This document shows positions 36,750 to 49,674 of a DNA stretch of 64,000 nt, piece by piece. The notes below the pieces were generated by a model. That model was not told where the DNA came from, made no database searches, and saw only the letters and a list, made by a program, of their open reading frames with translations. The position numbers were made by a program, and so were the translations under genes. Every line of letters begins with the position of its first letter. Within the stretch, counting starts at the first letter, position 1. The stretch lies in NCBI GenBank assembly GCA_026874595.1, contig JAPPUL010000069.1, positions 1,738,001-1,802,000 of the forward strand, written 5' to 3'. The DNA comes from Sipunculus nudus (Eukaryota; Annelida; Sipuncula; Golfingiida; Sipunculidae).

Positions 36750-37316
36750 ATGAAGTGTAACATTAGGTTTTTAGTATTTGCCTTGGTTTTTCTTATAGTT
36801 TTATTTATCCCCGTTTTAAACTACTCTTATTATAAAGGCTTCTTTCAATTGGGTATTCTTGGGGGTATAGGGTATACTGGTGGTAATAAGGTAGATGTTG
36901 GAGATGATGGCAATCTACTTAACTATCGAGGACATATTCAAGCTTCGTATAAGTTTCATAAACATATTTCTGTTGGAGTTGATATATTTTATATGCATGC
37001 ATTAATTCGTGGTAATAATATTACCCATCCATCTGATGCTCCAAAACAAAGAGATATTAATTATGTTGGAACTTATGCCATTGCCAATTTTCATTTTTTT
37101 AATGACTTTTTTAGGCTTGGGGTTGGGGTTGGAGCACTTATTGGGGTTGGTGATAACAAAAGTGTTGAGCCTGGGGTTTTAATGGATTTTGGTATTGAGA
37201 TAAACTTGGGTGCAAATATTTATTTGCCTTTGTTGACCCGTGTTGAGTTTATTATTGGTGATAGCTTTCTAGTTCCTATAAATTTCATGGCAGGAATTGT
37301 TTATAAGTTTAAATAA
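36750..37316 (+). CDS. Outer-membrane beta-barrel protein 3
   Basis: 188 residues, third paralog of the small barrel family: signal peptide (LVFALVFLIVLFIPVLNYS), FQLGILGGIGYTGG, ISVGVDIFYMHAL, YAIANFHFFNDFFRLGVGVGALIGVG, PLLTRVEFIIG and the C-terminal GIVYKFK. The shared YVG/YIG and DDW/DFF blocks show common descent with 29544 and 30319. Its 3' end overlaps the convergent folate gene by 8 nt. Confidence 0.77.
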   Translation: MKCNIRFLVFALVFLIVLFIPVLNYSYYKGFFQLGILGGIGYTGGNKVDVGDDGNLLNYRGHIQASYKFHKHISVGVDIFYMHALIRGNNITHPSDAPKQRDINYVGTYAIANFHFFNDFFRLGVGVGALIGVGDNKSVEPGVLMDFGIEINLGANIYLPLLTRVEFIIGDSFLVPINFMAGIVYKFK

Positions 37317-37959
37317 TACTCCTTTTGACTTTATAGATATTATCTTCTGTTATTATATAATCCATTGAAATATCGTGGTGCTCCTTGGGAATCTTATCTA
37401 AGATTTGAAAGCTAAATACAAGACCTACTTTTATAATATGTGGGTTTAGCCTTAGAAAGTTGTCGTAATATCCTTTCCCATAACCGAGTCTATTCCCATC
37501 TAAATCAACCCCTACACATGGTATAAGCGCAATCTTAATCTCTTTTGATGAAACTAATGTTTTGCCAAGTTTAGGCTCAAGTATTCCATAGCTGCCACGC
37601 TCAAGGTCTTTATCATAATCATCTATTTTATAAAAAATAAGACCTCTTTTTATATCCACTTTGGGTAATGCCAATTTGATTACTACTTCATCTATAGTGC
37701 AATTTCTTGTAAGTGATTTATTTAATAACTTTGTCCGTACCTCACTAGCTTTGTAGGCGTAGGAAGCTATAATTATACTTTCTTCAATTATATTTTCTTC
37801 GTTGTTTTTAGCTTTAGCTTTTATATTTATTAATTCATATAATAAAGAGAGTACGTTCTCGTGTACAAAAGCGCTTTTTATGATTATCTCTTCTTCTTTT
37901 AAGCTCTTTCTTTTCAAAAGACAACCATTTCTAAGCTTTTGTTTTGTCATTATTTGCAT
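37309..37959 (-). CDS. 5-formyltetrahydrofolate cyclo-ligase
   Basis: About 216 residues. C-terminal motifs of the YgfA/MTHFS family are clear: IALIPCVGVDLDGNRLGYGKGYYD and a basic N-terminal RKSLKEEEI. It converts 5-formyl-THF to methenyl-THF. The start could be 37959 or the ATG three codons in; both overlap the upstream lipoprotein gene. The internal region (residues 55-75) is Lys/Glu/Asn-rich and poorly conserved. Confidence 0.85.
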   Translation of the reverse strand: MQIMTKQKLRNGCLLKRKSLKEEEIIIKSAFVHENVLSLLYELINIKAKAKNNEENIIEESIIIASYAYKASEVRTKLLNKSLTRNCTIDEVVIKLALPKVDIKRGLIFYKIDDYDKDLERGSYGILEPKLGKTLVSSKEIKIALIPCVGVDLDGNRLGYGKGYYDNFLRLNPHIIKVGLVFSFQILDKIPKEHHDISMDYIITEDNIYKVKRSII

Positions 37960-38707
37960 TGGCTTTTTTGGGGAATACTGTATTGCTAAAATATATAAGA
38001 ATGTCTAACTCTCTTGCAACATGATAGAAAGATACCTTAACAGGGTAAACAAACTTCTCATGCTTTATATATTTCTTATACTTTACAAAATATTCTCGCT
38101 TACCATTCCTATAATATATTAGCTCTTTAAGCCTTTTACTGCTCCTATCTAAAGCAATTAACTGTTTTATATATCCATCTTCTTTGCTCAATTTATAAAA
38201 TACTTTGTCTAAATCAGCTCTATCTTGTTCTACTATATCTTTTGCATCATCAAGTATTTCAACCTGCATTGTAAGGAATTTTAAAAGCCTATTAAAACTT
38301 ATATTAATACCTTCAAAATAATCTTTTAAATTTATATCTTCTTTTGCTCTGCTTATCTTTCTATCTAAAATCCCGTCTTTATATATCTTTGCAAAAACAT
38401 GTTGTGATAAAACTTCTACATCAAGTACAATATCATCTGTTAAAACATCATTAAGTCTAAAAGTTAGGTAATCCTTTGCCTTGTCAAAAACTATTTTTCC
38501 GTCAAAACTCGTATTATTTATACTTATTGTAAAGTCTGAACTAAATGATGGAACTTTTGCATTATTTGATATTATGGATTTGAGATTTAGAGGATAATCC
38601 TTTAGATAGGAGATTTTAATAGTCTTTTGGGCGGTGCAGCCTGTTAATACTAATATTAAAAACACAAATAACAACAATAAGTCTGTTTTGTATTTACTTT
38701 TATACAT
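37931..38707 (-). CDS. Lipoprotein of unknown function
   Basis: 258 residues with a signal peptide ending in the lipobox LTGC (C at residue 24). The mature part has alternating strand-rich sequence (FSSDFTISINNTSFDGKIVFD...LTFRLNDVLTDDIVLDVEVL) reminiscent of outer-membrane lipoprotein-sorting folds such as LolB or DUF4292, but I cannot confirm it. It overlaps the preceding and following genes (8 and about 29 nt), forming a tight three-gene operon. Confidence 0.7.
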   Translation of the reverse strand: MYKSKYKTDLLLLFVFLILVLTGCTAQKTIKISYLKDYPLNLKSIISNNAKVPSFSSDFTISINNTSFDGKIVFDKAKDYLTFRLNDVLTDDIVLDVEVLSQHVFAKIYKDGILDRKISRAKEDINLKDYFEGINISFNRLLKFLTMQVEILDDAKDIVEQDRADLDKVFYKLSKEDGYIKQLIALDRSSKRLKELIYYRNGKREYFVKYKKYIKHEKFVYPVKVSFYHVARELDILIYFSNTVFPKKANANNDKTKA

Positions 38708-40250
38708 TGCGAGATTGTTCTTTTATCTTTTCCTTTATGTAGAGTTCTGAATAAACATAACTTTTCTCGCATAACTCTTCTTTTATTTTTTCATTAAATG
38801 GTATAAAAAACCAAAAAATATCACGTACACCCTTGTTTAATTTAAGCCTGCCGTTGCTTTCGTACATCATCCAGGTGATATAATCTGCTATAAAATAATC
38901 TTTTACATTAGCTTTTACTTTGGTACTTAAAAAGTAAGTATAATAATGTCCCGTAAGTCCTTCACTCATCCAATGTTGTCCTGCATGCTGTTTTTCACTC
39001 TCCCATCTAAGATCTGCAAGTCCACTTAGTAGTGCTATCTCAAGGCTTTTTGGAAACATTGGTACTGCTAGCGTACTTTGGCCAATTGCTCTATTATTTC
39101 TTGGTACTGCCTCCCAACAGATTGCCTTTGTCCCATAGCAAGGGAGTAATATTATATGGGGAAATACTCGGTTTGTCATTCCTCGGTATCTCCTTGCAAA
39201 GACCGTATAATCTATATTTTCAAAGGCCTCTATTAGCTTTAGTATGTTTTCCTTTGTTGCACAGTTTCTTATATCTTCACTAAAATATTTATTCATCAAG
39301 ATAGGAAAACGATTGCCTTGAACTCCTACACACAGCTTTATCATCTTTTTAGTCGTCACATACTCTTGTTTTAACATACTTATCTTCGTTTTTACAGGTT
39401 TTCCGTCATTAAGCTTTAAATCTTTAAGTTCTGATAATTCCTCCTCAAGCCTTGTAAATATTTTATATGACTTTTTAAGTTCATTATCTTTACGAATAAG
39501 CTTTTTGCAACTCCTTAGTATGCTAATAACTTCTTTTTTACGATCTGTTGCATATGTTTTTAATAAGTTAGATTTTGTACTTGGATGGGCTTTGTCGGAC
39601 TTTGCATGTATTAATGTCTTTATTAAATCTTGTAAAGTGTTTTCCTCCTTCTCTATATCGGTAATAGCTTTGCCTATAAATGCAAGTTCTGACTCCTTTT
39701 TATCCATTTTATCATCTATTTTAGAATTAATTACATCTGGTGAGCTTATACGTTCTTTGTAAACTTCGTCTGTAATGCTATTTTTAATTTTACTTGACTT
39801 AACAGCATTAAACCACTCGTCAATATAAAAAATACTTTCTATATCATAAGAATTATGCTTTATCTCTTTTGATAGCGTTGTCATTGCCTTTATTATTTCA
39901 AACTGTCTGTCTGAGATATAATCAAGGTCAAGCAAGTTGAATCGAATACATAACAATTGTGAATAACGGAGTTTGGAGTTAATTGTTGAGGCTAGTATGT
40001 ATTTTTGCAGAGCAATATATGTATCACTAAGCTTTATTTTGTTTGAGGTATTATTATCATCATCAAGTCTTTTCTTGGCATTAATAAGTTCGTTTTTAAT
40101 GTTATCTGGACAATCTTTAAGTAAGTCTTTAAGGAACGCTTTTTTATTTACACTTGCGCCTTCCTTTTTGAACATTAGAGTTTGTTTTTTTTGCTGGGAG
40201 TGTGCACTACTATTATCTTGCATGTTTTGCGTGTTTTCTATATTATCCAT
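38700..40250 (-). CDS. Large protein of unknown function
   Basis: 516 residues from the ATG at 40250 (a longer frame would run into tRNA-Ala and is rejected). The N-terminal half is helical and charged. The C-terminal ~200 residues are more conserved-looking: FARRYRGMTNRVFPHIILLPCYGTKAICWE, LADLRWESEKQHAGQHW, YFIADYITWMMYES. I do not recognise a family. No signal peptide or transmembrane segment is evident. It is linked by 8-nt overlap to the lipoprotein gene. Confidence 0.7.
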   Translation of the reverse strand: MDNIENTQNMQDNSSAHSQQKKQTLMFKKEGASVNKKAFLKDLLKDCPDNIKNELINAKKRLDDDNNTSNKIKLSDTYIALQKYILASTINSKLRYSQLLCIRFNLLDLDYISDRQFEIIKAMTTLSKEIKHNSYDIESIFYIDEWFNAVKSSKIKNSITDEVYKERISSPDVINSKIDDKMDKKESELAFIGKAITDIEKEENTLQDLIKTLIHAKSDKAHPSTKSNLLKTYATDRKKEVISILRSCKKLIRKDNELKKSYKIFTRLEEELSELKDLKLNDGKPVKTKISMLKQEYVTTKKMIKLCVGVQGNRFPILMNKYFSEDIRNCATKENILKLIEAFENIDYTVFARRYRGMTNRVFPHIILLPCYGTKAICWEAVPRNNRAIGQSTLAVPMFPKSLEIALLSGLADLRWESEKQHAGQHWMSEGLTGHYYTYFLSTKVKANVKDYFIADYITWMMYESNGRLKLNKGVRDIFWFFIPFNEKIKEELCEKSYVYSELYIKEKIKEQSRNV

Positions 40251-40270
40251 AAAGCCAACCCTTAAATTCC

Positions 40271-40344
40271 TGGAGACGAGGGGAATTGAACCCCCGACTT
40301 TTTGAATGCCATTCAAACGCTCTACCAGACTGAGCTACGCCCCC
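40271..40344 (-). tRNA. tRNA-Ala (anticodon GGC)
   Basis: 74 nt cloverleaf. Acceptor GGGGGCG/CGTCTCC with G-U pairs, D-arm GCTC...GAGC, anticodon stem TTTGA/TCAAA with loop ATGGCAT (GGC), T-arm GGGGGTTCAATTCCCC. The discriminator base is A and CCA is not encoded. Confidence 0.95.
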
Positions 40345-40878
40345 GTAAATAAAGAATATTACCTTATGTAGACAACACTTAAGATAACAAACAAAACATA
40401 TATTAGCATTACAAATTACCATAATCATATCTTTAAAGTCAAGGGGTTTTATATAATTTCTTAGGTTTGAAACACTTTGCAATGTAAACTTCATTTAACA
40501 AAATACATGATTCTGGAAGTAGCTTATGTTTTAACTATATTTACAAAGCATGTAGTATGCATCTTTAAAGCAAATAAAATACTCTTTTGTTTTCAGGTCT
40601 TTTACTCGAATAATAAAGATATATAATATATACATTTGATTAGTAATATGCTTATAAACGTATATAGAAGGGCTATTAAATTAAAAAGTTTTTCTTGACT
40701 TTGTAGGATTGATACTATAGTATTAATGAGATTGTGGTAAGTTAATACTTAAAAGTTAGCATATCTTATAAACTTTATCTACTTAATTGTTTGTGAGGTT
40801 ATGTTAATATATGTGTTACAAGGAAGAGAATAGCTTTTATTATAGTAGTATTGTTTTAAAGATAAGGAGATATCAATT
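40345..40878. other. Intergenic region between tRNA-Ala and the purB operon
   Basis: 534 AT-rich bases. Apart from a plausible promoter at 40695-40723 I see no gene, terminator or repeat of note. Confidence 0.6.
40695..40723 (+). promoter_or_regulatory. Putative sigma-70 promoter
   Basis: TTGACT and TAGTAT separated by 17 nt, about 150 nt before the small Cys-rich gene and purB. Five of six -35 bases match consensus. Confidence 0.45.
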
Positions 40879-41202
40879 ATGAGTACAGAGAATGAGTCTA
40901 GAATGTCGGTGGCGGTCGATAAGCGCACAACGCGTGATAGTAAAGTTATATTTTGTGCAAACTGTATGCACTGTGTATTAGTGAAAGTTCCGGTTGGGAA
41001 GGATAGTCAATATAGATTAAGAGTTAAGTGTTTGTCAAAGCAATGGAAAAAGAAACTGGGCGAGGAGAAGCTTTATAAATTTTTTACAGTTGCAAGACGA
41101 ACAGTAGAAGAATGCGATCATTATGAGGCTATGGGCGAGCTTAAAAGCTACCTAAAAGACCTTAGAAAGAGTTTACCTATTAAAGATGAAATTTACTACT
41201 AA
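40879..41202 (+). CDS. Small cysteine-containing protein upstream of purB
   Basis: 107 residues, cytoplasmic and basic. FCANCMHCVLVKVP (C-x2-C-x2-C), a later RVKCLSK and EECDHYEAM give five cysteines, suggesting a zinc- or iron-binding site. The ATG at 40879 follows AAGGAGATATC. It precedes purB by 35 nt and is probably co-transcribed. I do not recognise a characterised family. Confidence 0.75.
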   Translation: MSTENESRMSVAVDKRTTRDSKVIFCANCMHCVLVKVPVGKDSQYRLRVKCLSKQWKKKLGEEKLYKFFTVARRTVEECDHYEAMGELKSYLKDLRKSLPIKDEIYY

Positions 41203-41237
41203 ATAAGAGATAGTAGTAAAGCTACACATCTTTTTTT

Positions 41238-42677
41238 ATGGATTACACGAAAACATATCAAAACCCGTTAATAACAAGATATTCCTCAGATATAATGTCC
41301 TATATATTCTCCGCTGAGAAAAGATATAGGATCTGGAGACGCCTTTGGGTGGTGCTTGCCAAAGAGGAGAAGAGGCTTGGGGTTCCAATAAAAGAAGAAC
41401 AAATTAAAGAGCTTGAAAAAAATCAAGATAATATAAATTATGAAGTGGCCCTCTACTATGAAAAGAAGACAAGACATGAGGTTATGGGTCATATACATGC
41501 CTATGGTAAGCAATGCCAGAAGGCGAAAGGGATAATACATCTTGGGGCAACAAGTGCTTATGTCATGGATAATAGCGATATTATTCAGATGAAGGAGGCG
41601 TTGCATTTAGTAAAAGACAGACTTTTAGTACTAATATCTGTTTTAAAGGATTTTAGTCTTAAATATAAAAGTCTTGCAACGCTTGGATATACACATTTCC
41701 AAACAGCACAACCAACAACAGTCGGCAAAAGAGCAAGCCTTTGGTTACAGGATATAATATACGATTTTAAACATCTTGAATATATACTTAAAGAGCTTCC
41801 TTTCAGGGGAGCAAAAGGTACAAGTGGTAGTCAAAACTCTTTTCTTAAGCTATTTAATAATGATAAGAACAAAGTGCAAAAGCTTGATGAGGCGATAACA
41901 AAGGTTATGGGTTTTGATAAGAAGGCAATTGTAACGGGTCAAACATACAGTCGCAAGTGGGATTATTTTGTACTTAGTACACTAAGCGGGATAGCACAAT
42001 CAGCACATAAGTTTAGTAACGACATGCGCTTATTACAGCATCTTGGTGAGCTTGAGGAACCATTTGAGTCAGAACAAGTTGGCTCTTCAGCAATGCCGTA
42101 TAAGAGAAATCCTATGAGGAGTGAGCGTATAGCAAGTCTTTCTCGTTATGTTTTAAACCTATTACAAAATACATCTATGACAGCATCGTTGCAATGGTTT
42201 GAGAGGACATTGGATGACAGTGCAAATAAGCGGCTTAGCATACCAGAAGCATTTTTAGCTATTGATGCAGTTTTAATGCTTTATATAGATATTATTGTAG
42301 GACTTAATGTGAATGAAGCGGTTATAAAGCGGCGGCTTTATGAGGAGTTGCCATTTATGGTGACAGAAGATATAATTGTTGAGGCAGTAAATAGGGGATG
42401 TGATAGACAGCAAATACATGAGGAAATAAGAAGTATAGCTATACACTCGGCAAAGACAGTAAAGGAAAGAGGTGAGGCTAATCCGTTTGTACAATTACTT
42501 TCTGATAGTAAAAAAATACCTCTTTCTAAAGATGAGATAAAATCCTTTTTAGATCCTAATAAGCTTATAGGATTAAGTAGTGAGCAGGTTGATAACTTTA
42601 TAGAAGAGGAAGTTATTAAGATACTTAAAGAAAACCCATTGAAAGAGGAACTTATGGCTGTTTCAATAACTGTATAA
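41238..42677 (+). CDS. purB: Adenylosuccinate lyase
   Basis: 479 residues. The fumarase-superfamily signature GSSAMPYKRNPMRSERI is intact, as are the TSAYVMDNSDI and TLGYTHFQTAQPTTVGKRA blocks. It performs two steps of purine synthesis, the first being release of AICAR, the substrate of the PurH-like transformylase encoded at 25430. Confidence 0.95.
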   Translation: MDYTKTYQNPLITRYSSDIMSYIFSAEKRYRIWRRLWVVLAKEEKRLGVPIKEEQIKELEKNQDNINYEVALYYEKKTRHEVMGHIHAYGKQCQKAKGIIHLGATSAYVMDNSDIIQMKEALHLVKDRLLVLISVLKDFSLKYKSLATLGYTHFQTAQPTTVGKRASLWLQDIIYDFKHLEYILKELPFRGAKGTSGSQNSFLKLFNNDKNKVQKLDEAITKVMGFDKKAIVTGQTYSRKWDYFVLSTLSGIAQSAHKFSNDMRLLQHLGELEEPFESEQVGSSAMPYKRNPMRSERIASLSRYVLNLLQNTSMTASLQWFERTLDDSANKRLSIPEAFLAIDAVLMLYIDIIVGLNVNEAVIKRRLYEELPFMVTEDIIVEAVNRGCDRQQIHEEIRSIAIHSAKTVKERGEANPFVQLLSDSKKIPLSKDEIKSFLDPNKLIGLSSEQVDNFIEEEVIKILKENPLKEELMAVSITV

Positions 42678-42699
42678 CATTGCCTTTAAATATGTCATA

Positions 42700-42729
42700 T
42701 ACGAGAAGATAAATTACGAGAAAATAAAT
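42700..42729. repeat. 15-bp tandem duplication with one mismatch
   Basis: TACGAGAAGATAAAT then TACGAGAAAATAAAT, 23 nt after the purB stop. Confidence 0.8.
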
Positions 42730-42749
42730 CATAATAATTTGTGAGAATA

Positions 42750-43438
42750 ATGAATATTAATAAAGATGCTGTTCTAAGGTATCATATAATTCTTTACTTG
42801 CTTATATCAAATGTTTTTTTTTTATAATTAAAGTAATTCCCCAAATAAAGTTCTTTTTTGAAGTAGGACAATTATTAAATCCTCTGGATGGTTTTGTATA
42901 TGTATCATTTGAAATAATGAATTTAAGTATACCGTTATTGCCACTCGGTGGGATATTGCTTATGAAGGCAGTATTGTATTTTCGAGAATTTGAATGGGAT
43001 AGTGGTTCTAAAGAGTTTATTAAAGGGCTTTTAATCTTACTATATATATATTTACTAATAGAAACAAGCCTTCTATTACTCTATAAGAATTTAAATATGA
43101 GCGTTTTAATATTTGAATCTTTTTTCTATGTAAAGTTTTTATTTTTACAACTGCTATACATAAAACTACACATAACAAAAAATGAGTTTATTCATGTTCT
43201 ACAGATTATATTAAGCTATATAATTCTTCTAGGGATTATTCTTACCTTTGTCTTAATTTGGTACAAACTAGTATTATTAGGCGTCTTAAAAGAGAAATGG
43301 AGCCAAGAAGAATATAAATATATATTAAATTTAATATATATAAAGGAGCTTTTGCCACATGTTTTATGGTTGGGTTTTATTTTTGTATCAATTCCTTATT
43401 TATTAAAAAATAAGATATATTTAAGAAGGATTTTCTAG
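42750..43438 (+). CDS. Membrane protein split by a poly-T tract (frameshift or slippage)
   Basis: Five or six hydrophobic segments in about 229 residues; no family recognised. The ATG at 42750 opens a frame that stops after the run of ten T at 42814-42823. Beyond the run the other frame continues without a stop through 42824-43438 and contains an ATG at 42917 that lacks a ribosome-binding site. Adding one T, or removing two, would join the parts. Explanations are transcriptional slippage, a phase-variable tract, a pseudogene or an assembly error. Segments such as YHIILYLLISNV and LKGLLILLYIYLLIE-like helices are seen on both sides. Confidence 0.6.
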
Positions 43439-43563
43439 AAAGCTTTTTGTTTTGTATTAAGAGACATATTTTGGTATTTTAGATGTAAAATAAAGCTTGC
43501 TTTAGAAAATAAATTTATTTTATTTAACTTTAAGTAAAGGATTATCTAAATATAGAATGCTAA

Positions 43564-47237
<3,674 letters not shown>

Positions 47238-47304
47238 GAGAGAATCTCCATAGGTTATTTTAAAGTATCTTATAAATTTAAAGATAACTTTTTAAAATGA
47301 GAAT

Positions 47305-47328
47305 AATTATTGTTTTAATTATTGTTTT
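47305..47328. repeat. 12-bp tandem duplication at a stop codon
   Basis: AATTATTGTTTT twice (47305-47316, 47317-47328), ending at the stop of the TPR/SPOR gene. Confidence 0.9.
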
Positions 47329-48232
47329 AAAAATTCCTAATAAGGAAAGAAGAGATGTTATTTAACTTAAGCACGCTCATGATTGGGTTAGCCTTTTCTT
47401 TGGAGCCAACAGGGATAATGACTTTATAAACTTTAGCTCCCTTTTCAAATTGTGATATAATGCGTGGAGTAAAGTTTAGGGTTTGAATAAAGTTCTTTCT
47501 ACTGGTGGCATAATCCAAATTCTTAAAAAGTCCTGCTTGAATGAGGAATGAAGCGAAGAAGACTTCTTTAGTAACCAGGTTTTTATGAGATTTCAAATCC
47601 TTAACCCACAGTTTAGCAAAGAGAGCTTCAACAAGGTTTGGGAATTTAGATATAATTAGGTTGAAGTAGAACTTAGCCTTATCAAACTCCTTAAGATAAA
47701 AGTATGACTGCCCTAGGGTAAGATATATGGGTGGCATAATATTTAGAATTTGAATATTTTGTGGTAATTGTTTTTTCTCAATATGCTTTAGGATTGAAAT
47801 AGTTTTTTTATAATCCTTTTGGTAAAATCTGGTTTTGGCAATAAGAAAAATAAGCTTTAGGAAGTAAGGATGTCTTTTAAGTTTTTTAATATGAGCAGAA
47901 ATAAGATTTTTAGCCTGTGAGAATTTTTTTTGTAAGATAAGGATTTTAGCCATAAAGAATAAAGCCTTTGGCTCAAAGTTATTTTTATAGAATAAAGCTT
48001 TGTTGAAAAGGTTATAACTTTTAGTAAGCTTGCCGTGAAGGAAGAAATACAGAGCTTGGTTAAAAGGAGAATAATTTTTGTTATTGCTAATAGGCTTTAA
48101 ATTATGTAGATTTTCTTTTTGAAAAGCCTTTACAATAATTTTATTTGGTGGAATATTTTGTTTTTGTGCATCTTTAGAAAAAGAGGTAGCAGATATTACT
48201 ATTAAATAAAAGGTCAGGATATACAGCCACAC
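47327..48232 (-). CDS. Exported TPR protein with SPOR-like C-terminus
   Basis: 301 residues. A signal peptide (LYILTFYLIVISATSF) is followed by TPR-like helices (FNQALYFFLHGKLTKSYNLFNKAL, YLTLGQSYFYLKEFDKAKFYF), then a C-terminal segment (KVYKVIIPVGSKEKANPIMS, SFLIRN) that fits a SPOR peptidoglycan-binding fold. A periplasmic cell-wall role is inferred. It is very Lys/Asn/Phe-rich. It is divergent from soxX. Confidence 0.65.
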   Translation of the reverse strand: MWLYILTFYLIVISATSFSKDAQKQNIPPNKIIVKAFQKENLHNLKPISNNKNYSPFNQALYFFLHGKLTKSYNLFNKALFYKNNFEPKALFFMAKILILQKKFSQAKNLISAHIKKLKRHPYFLKLIFLIAKTRFYQKDYKKTISILKHIEKKQLPQNIQILNIMPPIYLTLGQSYFYLKEFDKAKFYFNLIISKFPNLVEALFAKLWVKDLKSHKNLVTKEVFFASFLIQAGLFKNLDYATSRKNFIQTLNFTPRIISQFEKGAKVYKVIIPVGSKEKANPIMSVLKLNNISSFLIRNF

Positions 48233-48468
48233 AACATAGAAACGATAATAAAAAAAAGGTTATGAGGCTAGATAAAATACGCTAATAAATTAAATTTAGT
48301 TGCATTTAGAAAAATAAATAGTATATTTAGAATATACAATGAGCTATAAGGAGCATGGTGCTAATAAGATAATCTTAGGATAAGATAATAAGAAGAAGGC
48401 TTTAAATTAGGTTTTAAAAAAACACAAAAATAAAAAAAGACACTATTATTTATAAGGAAGGGAGAAGT

Positions 48469-49029
48469 ATGTACCTACAAATAAGAAAGCAAGCAATATG
48501 GATGTTTCTGATAGTTATGCTGATGCCACTTAGCGGATGTGGTGGTGGGCAAGGGACGCAAGAGAAAAAAGAAGAGTCTTCCGAGGCAAAAGCGGCAGAA
48601 ACGAAATTAGTATCTACTGTTGTACCAAAGCAAAAGACTTTGGTAGATTATAAGACAGGGGGGGAATATGATCCCGCGAAAATATTTACAGATTTAAACT
48701 CTAAGCCAAAAAAGCATAAATACCCATCAAATTTAAAAGGAGATGTAGAGAAAGGAAGGAAGATATTTTCTAATACCAATACAGGTAACTGTGCAGCTTG
48801 TCATTGTACAGATGATTCAGCGGGATGTGGGGATATAGGGGTGTCGCTAAAGCGTTATCGTAGTAAGCTAGGCAAGAGTAAGAAAAAGACAGACGAATGG
48901 CTATATCAAGTGATAGCAGATAGGCGAGCGTTTCAGAAGTCGACAGTAATGCCGCCGTCGTTGGAGACAAAAGTATTAAACGAGCAGGATATAGTAGACA
49001 TAGTAGCCTATCTAAATTCTTTACGTTGA
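48469..49029 (+). CDS. soxX: Thiosulfate oxidation cytochrome SoxX (lipoprotein form)
   Basis: 186 residues. One c-type heme site, CAACH at 108-112 (preceded by TGN), with GDIGVSL and VMPPSL (M161 as probable axial ligand) as in SoxX; SoxXA joins thiosulfate to SoxY. The signal peptide ends in LSGC, a lipobox (C24), followed by about 60 Glu/Lys/Ala-rich residues, so this SoxX is probably lipid-anchored, unlike the usual soluble form. First gene of soxXYZAB, with AAGGAAGGGAGAAG as ribosome-binding site. Confidence 0.93.
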   Translation: MYLQIRKQAIWMFLIVMLMPLSGCGGGQGTQEKKEESSEAKAAETKLVSTVVPKQKTLVDYKTGGEYDPAKIFTDLNSKPKKHKYPSNLKGDVEKGRKIFSNTNTGNCAACHCTDDSAGCGDIGVSLKRYRSKLGKSKKKTDEWLYQVIADRRAFQKSTVMPPSLETKVLNEQDIVDIVAYLNSLR

Positions 49030-49069
49030 AAGGTTCATTGTAAAAGAGTTGCTATGTTACAATTTTATG

Positions 49070-49093
49070 ATAAATAACTTTATAAATAACTTT
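49070..49093. repeat. 12-bp tandem duplication
   Basis: ATAAATAACTTT twice, in the soxX-soxY spacer. Confidence 0.85.
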
Positions 49094-49113
49094 AAAGTAA
49101 GGGGGCAAATAAA

Positions 49114-49566
49114 ATGATGAAGAAGTTAACGGTAATGTTTAGTATGCTAGTATTGCTATTAGTATTGCTATATGGGGTAGGGGTGTATGGAAGTAGTCAT
49201 AAAAAGACTGACAAGGTAGCAGAGGTAGTAAAAGAGATATCGGGAGGGAAGAAAATAACGAAAGGGAGAGTACATCTTAAGACGCCAGTGATAGCAGAGA
49301 ATGGGGCAGTGATACCTATATCAGTAGCAGTGGATTCACCGATGACAAAGGGCAACTATGTAAAGACTTTGCATGTAATAGTTACAGGGAACCCGAATCC
49401 AAAAGCGTTCTCGGCAACTTTAGAGCCTGATATGGGTCCAGTGTCTTTTTCGACTAGGATCAGGATGGGAAAGACAGCAGAGATAAGGGCGTATGCGGTG
49501 ATGAGTAATGGGAAGGTATACGTTGGTTCTAAATTAGTGAAGGTAACTATAGGGGGATGTGGATAG
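49114..49566 (+). CDS. soxY: Sulfur carrier SoxY
   Basis: 150 residues ending GGCG, the swinging-arm cysteine (C149) that carries sulfur intermediates. An Ig-like domain is seen (VIPISVAVDSPMTKGNYVKTLHVIV, NPKAFSATLEPDMG). The export signal is a plain Sec type (FSMLVLLLVLLYGVGVYG) with no twin arginine, whereas SoxY is usually Tat-exported. A 12-bp perfect duplication (49148-49171) doubles LVLL inside this signal. Confidence 0.95.
   Translation: MMKKLTVMFSMLVLLLVLLYGVGVYGSSHKKTDKVAEVVKEISGGKKITKGRVHLKTPVIAENGAVIPISVAVDSPMTKGNYVKTLHVIVTGNPNPKAFSATLEPDMGPVSFSTRIRMGKTAEIRAYAVMSNGKVYVGSKLVKVTIGGCG
49148..49171. repeat. 12-bp in-frame tandem duplication in the soxY signal peptide
   Basis: TAGTATTGCTAT twice (49148-49159, 49160-49171), lengthening the hydrophobic core by four residues. 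Confidence 0.85.
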
Positions 49567-49674
49567 TAGTAATTAATGTGTGCCTGTTGTAGGATGTTGG
49601 ATGAGGGGGCTTGTAAAATTGTTATTAGGAGGGCAGGCATTAGATCAGGTAGTTGCTGCTTGTGATGGATTATA

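Noticed and set aside
40251-40316. N-terminal extension of the 516-residue protein
   Set aside because: It would run into the tRNA-Ala gene; the ATG at 40250 avoids this.
40243-40494. Small open frame on the minus strand
   Set aside because: It reads through tRNA-Ala and has no ribosome-binding site or family match.
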